Below, one piece after another: positions 33,401-45,755 of a stretch of DNA of 64,000 nucleotides (position 1 is the first letter of the stretch; every line of letters begins with the position of its first letter). Origin of the DNA: Triparma columacea (Eukaryota; Sar; Bolidophyceae; Parmales; Triparmaceae); assembly GCA_030267965.1 (NCBI GenBank), contig BRYA01000098.1, positions 1 through 64,000 of the forward strand. Reading direction: 5' to 3'. The translations under genes were made by a program, and so were the position numbers. The notes under the pieces are model-generated. The model worked only from the letters and a program-made list of their open reading frames with translations, was not told the origin of the DNA and ran no database searches.

Positions 33401-36400
33401 CATCGGTATCTGACTTTACCACCGAAAGGAACTCGCTATTTACGCAGCACAACTTGCCTTTTGCATTTGTTTGGGGGGCGCCTGAAGTATTGGCTTCTGT
33501 CACCTCCGCGTCACAAGGGTTATCTTCGTCGCCTTTGTAAGAATGGTCAACAATTGTGTAGGTGACGGTATCGCCCAAGCCTGTCTCCCGCATGTCTTGG
33601 TCGTATGCCTCCAACTTGTGAACCCTGTCTCCGTTTATTGCCTTTTCTGTGATGTCAGCTGCAACTCTCAGATTATCAGAAGTCGAGTCGGGGCTGGCCC
33701 ATTCAGGCCTCTCGTTCCTGTTCAACACATCAATCGTATACGTGACTATATTGGACATCGCACCATCAGTGCAGTATTGCCCTGCAGCTCCAGCGCATGT
33801 GCTACCGCTCTGCTGGTCATAAGCAACCACTTGAATGTAGTAAGTGTTGGCTGTCTCGTAGTCGAGCTTGATCAACTCGCCAACGGAGTCGGGGTCGGCG
33901 GCCAATTTGAAAAATCCACTATTGTCGATATCAAAAACTCCCTGCCCGCTGCCACCAACAACGACCAATAAATGGTCCGAATCCCCTTCATCGACGTCGG
34001 AGACCTTGACAGCAGCGGCAGCTCCGAGATTAGCAAACGGATTGGAGTCCGATGCATCCTCATAAATCTTAAACGCGTCGTTGCTGACACCGTCAGGATC
34101 GAGCACAGGGCTCTCGTTGCAATCAAGCACATTGACGCTGAATTCAGAGGTGGCCTCCTTTTGCCCATCCGAGACTTTAATCCCGATGGGTCCGTAAGTT
34201 GCCTTTGCCTCGTGGTCAAGTATGCCCGTAAGCTTTACCTTAAAGAGCCAGCATACGTAACCAGCATCTCTGTAAGCGGTGTCTGAGCATGTTTCTTGCG
34301 TCGGAACTGGATCGATGATGAATGGAAGCTCGTCAGTGGAGCCGTCTGTGTAGCCCGTGATAAACATGAAGATTTCCTGGCCAATGTCGACATCGAAGGC
34401 TTCAATGTACCCGACAGTGTCGCCATTTTGAATCGGTGTCATGGTTTCAGTTCCAACAACGAAGGAGCCCTCGTCGCAAGAGCTCTCGACGACACTGAAG
34501 TCGGAGCTGCCTCCGGGAATGGTAGGCTTCTCATTAATGTCGTCAAGTTTCAAGACGAGGTCGATGGGACCTACCATGAACTCTGGAACAGAGTTCTTGC
34601 CCTCTTGGTCCTGCACGTAAAGCTTCAACTTGAAACTCGCCTCCGACCCTTCGTAGTCGAAAGGTTCACCATTGGCACCGTCGGTGGCTCTCGTGACCTT
34701 CAACTCCGTCTTACCTCCGGTCGTTACAACACCGAAGTCGTCAGAGACTGCCCCATCTTCGGTTAGGACAACGTACTGCAAGGTTCCCAACGAGAACGAA
34801 TCCGTCGCATCCTGGTCGCCGGCAAGAGACGAGATGTCAGCGATGATGTCGCCATCGTCATTACGCGGACATGTAACTGAGGCAGAGTCTACACAAGACG
34901 GATCAACCAAGGTGGGCCCATTGGTTGTTGTTTCCCCAGTCTCGTCGGGCACAGTCTCTGCAAATTTAAATTCGATGGAACTCCTAGGGGCTCCGTCGTC
35001 CCCGTCATTGAAGTAAGGGGGGTCATTGACGTCTTCAATTTCCACCTTGATTAAGTCGCTCACTGCTGCAGCGTAACTTTCGTCACCATCAGTAACTGAA
35101 AGACTAATGTAGTACGCCGCTTTGCTCTCGAAGTCGAACTCAATGTTGGATCGAATTACCCCAAGGGAATCGATCCTAAATGCTTCGTCGTCGTTCTGGA
35201 CCATCGCAAAGGTAAGGTCGTCCCAGTCTAAATCCTCGACGTGGGCAGATATGTCGAAGACAAGCGTGTTTGCAGGCGCTCTCTCCAAGATGTTTTCGAT
35301 TCTCGTTGGTGCATTGCTCTTTCCTGCGACAGAGCAAGGTTCGGTATCGCTACACCAGGTGGGAGGGTCGTTAACATTCACAATTTGCACGCTGATAGTT
35401 CTCCTCGCCCAAAGGCCCCCGTTGTCCGTCGCAGTGACATCAACGGTGTGTAGGTTATTTTGGTCATTTGCCACCATATCAGTCTTGGATACCATATTGT
35501 ACCGAAGTTTGGATTCTTGACCAGCCTCAGCAGGTCTGACAAAGAGCTTTCCACCACAAGTCCTGACATCGAAGAGCTCGTCTCCAAGTGTCGCGGAATC
35601 TCCATCATTATCTACCGTGAATTTAATTGCGTCCGCGTCATCAGGATCTGCTACACACGTCTCAAGATTGTCACCGAATTCAGTGTATTCTGCAAGCCTC
35701 TCATCAACGCTGAACGTTATTGAGTTCATATAGCAAGGTAAATTTTTGTCAACTGTCTGAGCATCGTGCCAGTAGGGAACCTCGTTCTTGTTTAGTATGC
35801 GAATGTCGACATAGCACAATTCCGACTTTACTGTTTCGCTGCACGGATTACTCGAGTCATAGCAGAATGAGGCAGAAAAGTCACCTTCTGCCTCGACAAC
35901 AACCGTTATACCAGCGCTGCAGCTCTCATAGTCAACGTTGCCACTGATTGAAAGACTCGTTGACGCAACAGTGACATCGCCCGCGCCAATATTGCACGTG
36001 CTATCAGCGCCCTTATCTACGACCTCCATAATTGTGTAAGTTGGAGTGGCAGTAATGTCTGCTAATCCCAAAATGTCAGAACCGTCGCTGTTCTTGTTGG
36101 CACCGACGCCAAAGGCCTTAGAAACGGACGGGCTCGACCCCTCAATCATTTCTGCGGCAACTGCACCACAAACTCCATCTGCCCACTTCATGAAAGCGAC
36201 TCTCTTGCCGCGTGCACAGAAGTACGTAGAATCGCAGGAATCTTCGTCCTGCCTTACGTCATCGTCGAAACTTGTAGGGGTTGAAAAGTAGCCAGCCCGA
36301 ACGCTTGTCGGCTCGGACGAACCTTCAGGACAGAACACGCTCGCAGGGTAATCGCGTTCGTGGCCACACTTGTACTCTTCAGGATTAGAGCTTCCAATTG

Positions 36401-39400
36401 TTTCGGTGTCGGCTCTTACTTTGCAATAATAGCCACTCCTGCAGGGCAGACACTCTGAGGAAGAAGAGAAAGACGCATATTTGCCATCTGGACACTTGCG
36501 ACAAGTTGACCCAGCTGTGGAGAACTGGCCAGCTTCGCAGTCAGAGCACCTATACAGAGACTCAGGCTTACTCGTTTTCCCCGCGGGGCAGTTTTCGCAC
36601 GAGAATGCACCTGAAACGGAGATCTTGCCTTCAGCGCAGTTTGCGCACGATGTAGAACCGGCAACCTCAGCGAACTTCCCAGAGGGGCAGTCAACGCAGT
36701 TGGCTGTTCCTGAGCTCGCAGTGTACTTCCCCTCTACGACGAGCAAAGCAAGTAAGTCACGAAATGAAATGATTGCAAAACTTGGGTTAGAAATTAAAGT
36801 TCAGGAGCAGGGCCACTTCCAATCAATTCTCACCTGTACACGAGGTACAAAACGACGATCCACCTTCACTTTCTGAGCCAGCATCGCAAGGGTCGCAGGC
36901 GTCAGCTCCGCTTCCACTATACCGTCCTGCAGTACAATCTGTGCAAATCGACGCCCCAGTGTAGCTGAACTTTCCCGCGTCGCAGATACTGCAGGACGTT
37001 TGTCCCTCGTCGCCTGTGTACCTGCCTGCCGTGCATGACATACACGATGAAGGGTCAGCCGGATCCGAGATTTTTCCAGCTTCGCATGGAGTGCATTTTG
37101 TAGAGACAGGACCAGACACATATCCTGCGGCACAAGACGTGCAAGAATCGCACCCTGATTCGCACTCAGCAGGGAATTTAGCCTCAACGGTGGAATACTT
37201 TCCAGCTTCGCATGCTGTGCAAGAGGTCGTGCCCCCTCCAATGCTCATGCTACCTCCGTAGCAGCTGCGGCGGGCGGAGAGATTGCGGGAGGAGTGAGAC
37301 TCGTAATCGTCCCAGTCACAAAAGCAGCACTCTCATTTCTTCTGCGATCCTCACCTTGCGCAACCGCCTGCCATTGCATAATAACCCGCTTCGCACCGCA
37401 CACATTCACCGCTTATCACGATGCCTGGGCAATCAACGCAAAAAGTCGATCCAGCAACACTTGAAAGACCTCCTGCGCAGTTTTTGCAGTAAATCTGGCC
37501 TGATAAGTCCTGGTATTCACCCGCTTCGCACTTGTCACAGGATTCCGACGCTCCGTCGCCCTGAGCGAATTTACCTGGCTCGCAATCTAAGCACTCACTT
37601 GACCCAGTTGCTAGGGGAGCGTAAGTCCCTGCAAAGCACGTTTCGCATCCAGTAAGGAACTCCTTGCCTGTGTTATCTGAAAATTTCCCCTTTGGACATA
37701 GCGGGCAGGTTGCCGTACCGAACTCAGTCGTATACGAACCAGAGGGACATGTTAGACAAGAAGACGCGCCTGTTGACTCTGAGTACTTCCCTGGAGGACA
37801 GCGATCGCAATTCTCGCTGCCAGTGGAGCTCGAGTATTCCCCGGCCTGACAGTCCGTGCAAACGGCGAAGGGGCTAGTTGAAGTCTTTCCCGCCGAGCAG
37901 CTACTGCACTCCCAAGTTCCCTGAATAGAAGCGTACTTTCCGGGAACGCAGTTTACGCACTTGCTGGGGTTGTCATGGTCACTAGCAGTGACGCCATTGG
38001 CGCTGCGATGCAAGTAGCGAGGGCAAAGAAGTGATGCGCCACAACAAAAGGTTAGAGCAATTATTTCTGTGTCCCACGCGCAAGTAGCAACCAAAACAAA
38101 GGACGACACGACCTGACAACTCTGTCTGATTCTCACCTAAGATATTTCCCTGTTGGGCAGTTCGTGCAGACCTCAGTTCCTTTGGCGTCGGCGTAAGTTC
38201 CTCTAAGGCAAATCTTGCACTCAGTCTTCCCCTGTTCGTCCTGGTACATTCCAAACTCGCATTCAAGGCATGGATCGGTGTAGATGCCACCAACGAACTC
38301 ACTGCTCCCTGCGCCACTGAGATATTTCCCTGCGGAGCACGGAGTGCACACCGCGGAGCCCTCGCGACTGTAAGACCCGTCTGCGCATGGATAACACTGA
38401 GTGTCAACGCTCACAGATCCAGTGATGGAAGTGTACTTTCCAGAGGGGCAGTTCATGCACGTGTTCTGTCCAGAGGATGGGTTGTACTTCCCCGTCTGAC
38501 AGTCGTTGCACGAGGGACTGTTTGCAGAGAGGTGCAGAGTCCTGTCTGTCCCCGCGTCTCCGTTGTATTTCCCTGGGGCGCAATTCAAGCACGAATCTCT
38601 CCCTTTTGAGGACTGGTACTTTCCTTCTCCGCAGACTAGGCAAGCGCTGCTTCCAGAAAATTCGGCGAAAGTACCTGGATTGGGAATTGCGAGGGGAAGG
38701 GAAGGGGGGGGCGATGGGGGGTTGAGAAGAATGCGAATGCACAGCGACACCTTCGACACCCCTGGTTATCCCATTTTATCACCTTCTAAACAATCCAAGC
38801 ACTTTGACGCTGCACTGTGCTCCGTGCGACGTGTGTAGATGGGGCTATTATCAGACAAGTACTTTCCAGCAAGACAATCTGTGCAAGCGTTCCTGTTAGC
38901 GTCACCCATGAGAGAGTACTTTCCGCTAGGGCATACAGTGCAGTCTTGTTCTTTAGTGTGTCCGGGTTTTTCGCCATCGCAGGGACCGGATGGGGAGCCC
39001 GTGGAGCACGGATCGTACGTCCCATCTTTGCAAACACTACAGCCGGTACTTCCAGTCGAGTCGGCGTACTTTCCCCTTCCGCAGTTTTCACACACAGAGA
39101 GCGCATTGCCTTGAGTGCCACCATAGAATCTTCCAATGGGGCAGTCGGCGCAAGTGACGGCCTGCTGCAACGAATATTTGCCAGAAATACAGTTTTGGCA
39201 TGGTGCCACACCGGTGGTGGTGTAGCGTCCCGCTTGGCAAGCTGTACAGTCCGATGAAGAAGATGAACCCGCTCCAGAAATCGTTCCTGCGGGGCAACCA
39301 ACGCATCCAGAGCTATCGCCGTTGACGTACTCTCCTTCTGCACACTGCTGGCAAGAAGTCTGCCCTTGACTGGCCTGAAAGTATCCTGAGGAACAGTCTT

Positions 39401-40774
39401 TGCAATTTGTCAACCCCTGAACGTCGGAATACTTGCCCACATCGCACAGCGTGCAGGCATCCGATTTGGGACTACGCTCCTCAGGGTTTGCCGTACCAAC
39501 GCCACACAAGGTACAAGTACTTTCCGCGTCGTGATTGGAGGCCAATGCTGTGTTCTTATCGTTGTACTTTCCGGTCGGACAACTCGTGCACGGGGCGTCT
39601 CCTCCGGGGGTATTGGTCTGGTCTGAGTACGTCCCTTGGGGGCAGACCACGCAGGCGGACGCCGAACCGAAGGAGTACGTCCCCTTCAAGCAAGATGAAC
39701 ACGAGGCGGAGCCCAAAGTCGAGTACTTTCCCGCTACACAAGCATCACATCCAGATTGAGCACTATTTGTGGCTTTGCCAGCTGCGACGTGAGAAGCGAG
39801 TCGCGAAATGGATTGCGCGATATTAATATGTTAGGGCGATTGCGTCAGGGAGGCTTGAGCGAATTTGTGGAGTCGCATAGGATGCTATTGCCTCCCGAGC
39901 ACGCAGCATCCTTGTAAACAGCCACAACGCTTTTTGCTTCACGCCCATTCTCACCTGCACAGGCCGCACAGTCACTTTTCTCGTGGTTGGTGCGCGTAAC
40001 TCCATTGTCGGCAATGTACGTTCCCGCGTCGCACGCGGTGCACGAGGACGCTTGGTTCTGGCTGTACTTTCCGTGGGCACAAACGAGGCAACTTATCTGG
40101 TCAGAGGTGTAAGAACCTGCCAAACAACTGTCGCAACCGTTCTTGTTGGCATTTGACACCTTTCCAGCTTCACAAGCTTGGCATCCTGTCGATGCGGAAC
40201 CTGACCAGCGGCCAGCGGCGCAGTTGTAACATCCGTTGTTGGACTCGTATTTTCCGGCAGTGCAGGACGAGCAGGACCCTGCCCCTCCATTCGAATAATA
40301 CCCGCCAGCACAGTCCTGGCAATTGCTCCCGGCGGTACTGTACTTTCCAGCAGTACACAAGTTTGGGGTGGTATCGTAGCCTGCCTTGTTCTGACAAACT
40401 TGATGGGTATCGCACTGGTACGTACAAGTTGCTGGTTCAGTACAACCTTTGCCACAACTCTTTTCACCGCATTTGTCCTTGTTCGCAGATGTACATTCAT
40501 ATGGCACTGTGTCAGGAGACTTGTGCTGGCATCCTGTCTGGTCTGTGCATGTCTTTCGATCTGTGGGGGAGTAGAGAGGTGCGGGGGGATGTTGGGTGAG
40601 GAAGGGGGGGGGGAAGGGCAAGACAGGGCGATAATGACCATAAGGAATTGGCAGCGAACAAGTGCTGCTAAACTTACTTGTACAGGCTGCTCCGGATAGA
40701 TCCAGTTGACTCATGATCAACAACAAGAAGACTGCTACCCACGAAATTCGGCGTCCACTTGACGCCTGGGACAT
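24484..40774 (-). CDS. Giant receptor: GCC2/GCC3 Cys-rich, cadherin and IPT/TIG repeats, multipass membrane domain
   Basis: Eleven exons (40774-40678, 40560-39955, 39781-38783, 38674-38137, 38002-37355, 37264-36834, 36733-33112, 32989-32578, 32430-26660, 26554-24923, 24826-24484) join with every phase matching into about 5,032 residues. A signal peptide (WVAVFLLLIMSQLDLSGAA) leads. Residues about 35-1220 are ephrin-receptor-like GCC2/GCC3 repeats (CxxCPxGKYS type). About 1370-2690 holds cadherin repeats ending in DVNDPP or DINEKP motifs. About 2700-4220 holds some 14 IPT/TIG repeats marked by ITGxNFGP. A Cys-rich/EGF-like collar (CLGNNQCEYGYTGTKC) follows, then about nine hydrophobic helices at 4470-4910 and a charged cytosolic tail. 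The membrane part resembles the TRP/polycystin-like ends of other protist GCC2/GCC3 proteins. An adhesion, mating or mechanosensing role at the cell or flagellar surface is inference. Confidence 0.85.
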
Positions 40775-41250
40775 ATCAGTCGTGGATTTGGGAGAATATT
40801 CCGCCGTGAAAACCCAATAAAAGGCAAGAAATCAATACAGGAACCGGTAGGCGCGAGTCGAGGAAGCCAGAGTTGAAAATTACAGCCTGTCCTCAGATTG
40901 AAGTGCAATGCCTCTCAAAAGTCTTATACTTGGCACTGTGGTCAATGGTAATGGTATATCTGGTATGCAGGCGGCCTAGTGTGGTATTGGTTGGCCTGCC
41001 CTCCTAAGTAACTCTTTGGGATTTTTCTTGCGATGCGAACAGATGTCAAGTTTCACTGAACTTTGGAAGATTTTATGGTGGCCTAATTTCCCCCTAAAAC
41101 AAAGTTACAAGTAAGTGCGACCGCCCCCCTTGGGCCGACGGCCCTTCAAATAGGATGAGCGCCGCGTAAAGGAAGATTTTTTTAAGGAGGTTTCTGCTGG
41201 AAAACGTAGGAAGAAATTTATGAACTGCTAAAAACGTTTAGAGAAAAAGA
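40775..41250. other. Intergenic, promoter side of the giant receptor
   Basis: No coding frame is seen. A perfect small inverted repeat (GGGCCG-A-CGGCCC) lies at 41132-41144, nearer the 3' end of the LRR gene. The 5' UTR and promoter of the giant receptor must lie in this stretch. Confidence 0.4.
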
Positions 41251-44200
41251 CTACCGACCCGACTTCTTGAGCGCGTCTTGGAACGCCTTCCCACCACCCT
41301 GCCCTTCCTTCTGGCGCAACAATCGCTTTCGAAGCCTCCATCTCCGCACAAACTGCTGCACGACCTTGGCGCACTTCTTCATTGCAGCGTCCTCGTCGCT
41401 GAAGATGACTTTGAGGGTCTTGTTGAAAAAATGAACCCCACACTCACGCAATCCAATGACGACCTTGGTCATGAAGTCGTCTATGAGGATGCCCCTGAAC
41501 TTTGTCCTCTTTTGAGCTTCGAGGATGATGTCGCCAAGATCGAAACCGAAAGCCTTGTTAGCGCGTTGCTTATTGTTGTCGACCTGGAAGGCCATCCTGC
41601 AGATGCACTCAAGGAAGCTTAGAAAGCTTATGGAGTGGTGCTCAACACTCTTCAGCTCGTCAGGGATTAGGAATTTGGACTCGACGAAGCAGATCGACGC
41701 GTCGTTGTGAGTGATGAGATTTTTCTCGATGAGCATCGAGTGGTCGAGGAACATGTGGAATTCTTCAATGCTCATGAACCTTCCTTTGGACCCTCCATTG
41801 ATGAGAGCATACTGATTAAAGATCGTCCTGATATTGTGAACGTGCACAGTGAGGATTCGCTCGCATTCGCTGGAGTAGAAGTGCTCCTTTCGGAAGTCGT
41901 CAGGGTCAACGCAGAAGCAAAACTTGAGGTGGTCGCTGAAAAGCAGGCGGAAGGCGTTAGCAACAGTGGCAACGTCGCCCCTCAGCCCCTTTTGGGAATC
42001 CAAGAACTTGAGTATAGCAACCCTCACGAGCGCTTCGACGAACTCGAACCGCTCGAGACCAGCTTGCTGGTGCGCCTTGACCTTTTCCGCGGTGGTACTG
42101 ATAAATATTCTGTCAATGTCTCTCTTCTTCACCGCGACACGGTCAGTAATGTCGCAGCTCGAGAGGAACTGCTCGAAGGCAATCATGCTTAGATTGAACG
42201 TTTTGTTCTGGTGCAGCACGACATTCCGCTTGTAGAGGATGCAAATCTTCCTGTAGTGCTTCGAAAGGAAGCCGCCCAAGTTTTGAATGTCTTCCTCGGA
42301 CATTTTCATCTTAACAAGCTTCGGGACTAAATAGCCCCAGTCGCAAGCGAAGGCTTTTCCAAGAAGCTGCTCGGTGTCCCAATAGGAATGTACATGATTC
42401 TCCTTCTTCCTTGTGCCTAAAAGTTTGGAGGATTCCAGCGTCCACTTGGGTGCTACATTCTCCTCTGCCCAGCCACCTAGCCTAGGGTTCGTTTCATGGT
42501 GAACGACGTGCATGGGAAGAATCTCAGAGAAAAATGGCCAGACTACGTTTTCTTCCTTGTAATGCCCATTGATAGAGGGCTCGTAGTGCCTCTCAAACTC
42601 AACGTCTGCGTGACAAATATCTATATCTTCAAGGCTAAGAAAGTTGACGGTTGCGGTTGGGGCGGCAGAGTTCAGGCACTTGGGCTGGTCAGGGCAGAAA
42701 ACGTCCGATTCCCAGTCGTCCTTCCTTAGAGAGAAGCAGTAGGTGATAGTTATCCTCGGAACCATCCGAGAAAGGGTCCACCTGCAGTTACCCTCATAAA
42801 GCATTTTATCCTTTCGCCAGTCGTCAATGCTGAGTCTCAAAAACACATCCTCGGGGTTCCCGTCGTCAACCCAAGGCTGCTTGAACTCGAACTCAACCTC
42901 AACCCACTGGCCGCAGCACCAACACGTCGAGCCCTCGTAGGAGAGCTCGTTGTGGGTGGTGTGGTACCCGGTAACGCTAGATATGCGACGACTTGGGGGC
43001 GAGGTCGTCTTCATCCTACGGTGCCCCCACAAAATGCCGTGCTCTGCATCGCCTTCTCCATCCCTCTCCGCAACACGGAGGTACCCCTTGGTGTCCACCT
43101 TCGCGCCAGGGTTATGGTCGAAGTGTAGCCCACATATCGTAGTGTTTGAATGTAGAACATTCGCGAGTTTCTTACAATCTTCCTCGCTGAACTTGTTTGC
43201 GCTCAAGTTTAGGTGAAATAGGCTAGAACTGTGGGCAATCATGCCGCAGAGCTGAGCCATCCCCTCAAGAGACGACTTGTGTGGGGTGGGGAAAGTTCCT
43301 ATCGAGTTCCACGAAACGTCCAAAGCGAGAAGTGACTGGTGCGAAGCAAGGGCTTTGAAGAGGGACGTGGCTGCCTGACCGTCAACTTTGTTCCACCCCA
43401 ACGAAAGCCTCTGGAGAGACACTTTCTCCAACATCTTTGCAATGGCCTCACACCCAACCGCTGAAATCATGTTGCCTGATAGGTCCAGGTTATTTACTGT
43501 GCCAGTGTTGGATAGCGCGACGCAAAGCTTCGAGCAGTTGATGTTGCCGAGTTTGGTTTCTGCTACATTCAATTCCAAGAGGTGGCACCTGTCGTTGCTA
43601 GACAAGAATGACTCAATTTCCTTCATGCTTTGACTTAAGTCAACCTGCTTCAGCGTGAGGCTCCTCAGCGACGGGAGTATGCTCCTGAAAAGTGCGTTTA
43701 CGCCCAACTTGCTAATGTTACTGTTGGAGAGATCGACTTTTCTTACACGCGCCCCCATCAAGTGAGCAAACTTCTCAACCCAGCTGTCTCCAAGTTGGTA
43801 CCCCGGGAGTAAGACGGCAGCTTGAGACGCGCATTCTCTAGGATCAGCCTTTCTCTTCCTCGTGTTTTCGCTCTCTTCCTTCCTCTTCTCTTCGGCTGCT
43901 GCAGCTTTTACGGCCTGCTTCTGCAAGAGGCGAGACTGGACGATGTCAATGTCAAGCATCATTGAAGGAGTAGAGGAGGAGGTAGACGCGGAAGACAGAG
44001 ACATGTCGTCGTTGTGATCGTCGTCGTCACTAACGCCGTTGTTTTTATAATCGCAGTCTTTGCTGTTTTCAACTCCGTTTGAGGCCAATTCCACCACAAC
44101 AGGGACGTCATTCTCCCCTGTGGAATCCCCCTTGAAGCCGTCTAATTCCCTAAAGAAGGAGTCTTCGTCGGAGGATTCTGCCCTATCGTCTAAAGAGCAT

Positions 44201-45584
44201 CGGTAGAAGCCCGAATCAGTGAATTCACCCTCCTCTTTTTTTATGGTTTTGGACGAAGCCTTTCTAAAAGTCGGCCTGCTGCTGAAGCTCGTCACTGGGT
44301 TCTGCCGCTTGTGATGGTGATCAAAACTGGGGCGAGAATTATCTATTGGGCTCCCTCCAACGGGGCCGACTTTCCCTCCGTCAGGGCTGTGGGTTCCAAT
44401 AACTCCTCTTGACGGGGGGGTCGGGCTGGACATGATACGCACTCTGCCATTGGTTAGAGCCACTGTTGTCCTCCTTCGAGACAATGGAGTAGCAGGAGTA
44501 GCAGGAGTAGCAGGAGGTGCAGAGGCACAGGCGGCGGCCGAGGCGGAGGAGGGAGGGGCGTGAGGAGTGGGAGTCATTGGATGTTTCAAATTCAAGGGCG
44601 ACTTGACGTGGCGTTGGGAGTGGCGCTCAAGTGGGGACTTGAGGAGTAGTAAGCTAGACTGCTTTCGCTTTGGAGAGGAGCCGCCTGGCATCGCCTCGGA
44701 CGCAAACCTGGGAGAAATTTTGCTTGTCTTTGGACTTCGAGGGGTACCGCCGGCAGCTGAGTGAGATAGGTGGCCAATTATTTCTCTCGATTCTCCTTCG
44801 TCGTCGGTTTCAGTATCAGCGTCGGTGTCGTTCTCACTACCACTCTCTTCAATCATCTTTATTGCCTGGTTAACGCTTTCAAGGTAACTTTGCTTTGCCT
44901 CCCGCATCCTCTCCTCCCCAAGCCTGTGCCTCAGGACCGCCAACCTCCTGCGGTCTTCCTCAAGGGCCTCGAAAGTGTTGAGGGTGTGGACATCCCTTGT
45001 GTACTGTGCGAGGAGCGAAGTGGCGCGAGGAGTGGCATGCGGAGGGTCAGAGAGCGGCAACGCTAGTACCTCTAACCTGTGTGACCTATTATTTTCTTCA
45101 CTACCTTACTCACCTTCAGTGCCAACTGCCTCGCCACATCGCAATGCTCTTCGTTAGTGAGGACATTCCTTAGCTTTGACCCCTTCCTCCTCCTCTTCTT
45201 GTTCACCCTTCTCTTCAGTTTCCCGTCCGCCGGCTTTTTCGGGTCAACATGAAGGGAGGAAAGGATTGCAATGGTGGAAGGGTCAAGGGAAACTGTTATA
45301 TTTTGCTTGATGGCCTTCAAGGTGTCGTCACGCTGCTTGTTCGAAATAGCTCCAACGATAAAATTGAACTTGTTCACTTTCCGGACTCCAGAGAAGGAGA
45401 TATGTCTGCCCTTTTTCGGAGCTGAGGAGGTTGGGGAAGCTGGTAAGTTTAGGGTCCCTGGGTGGGGGGGAGGGGGTGACGATCGGCGCAGGTGGAAGTC
45501 GGTGAAGGAAAGCTTCCGCATAGTCGTCATTCGAGTGTGGCGTGAACTGCGGTGTCGCCTCTCAAGAGGGGCACCATCATCCAT
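41251..45584 (-). CDS. Leucine-rich-repeat protein with Cys/Trp domain and C-terminal IQ motif (1,407 aa)
   Basis: Exons 45584-45114 and 45003-41251 join in phase 0 (CTGAAG|GTGAGT and GCACAG). Residues 1 to about 580 are low-complexity and basic or acidic, with a helix near 165-215. About seven ribonuclease-inhibitor-type LRRs follow (LDLSGNMISAVGCEAIAKML; LHLNLSANKFSEEDCKKLA type), near 600-800. Next is a domain opening with CWCCGQWVEVEF and containing FLRLSIDDWRKDKMLYEGN, then a helical, EF-hand-like C-terminal third. An IQ-like motif near the end (VVQQFVRRWRLRKRLL) suggests calmodulin binding. The combination is seen in protist and ciliary LRR proteins, but the exact family is unknown. It sits in tandem between the receptor and the phosphatase gene. 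Confidence 0.7.
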
Positions 45585-45755
45585 CCTGTATGTTTACAAG
45601 GGAGTTTCCTCCAGCAAAACTTCAGATATACTGTATATTATTCAGAAATATTACCACATGCCGACGGGGATTTTATTTTTATTATACGACACGACGACTT
45701 CGATTTACAAATGCTTTGTTTACCTAACAACCTAATTTTTACATCCCGCGCCCCC

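Noticed and set aside
41132..41144. GGGCCG-A-CGGCCC hairpin as a transcription terminator
   Set aside because: Such terminators are bacterial; in this nuclear context the small palindrome is probably incidental.
45004..45113. Separate short gene at 45114-45584 distinct from the LRR gene
   Set aside because: A phase-0 intron with GTGAGT donor and GCACAG acceptor joins the two exons; the downstream frame has no suitable ATG of its own near its start.
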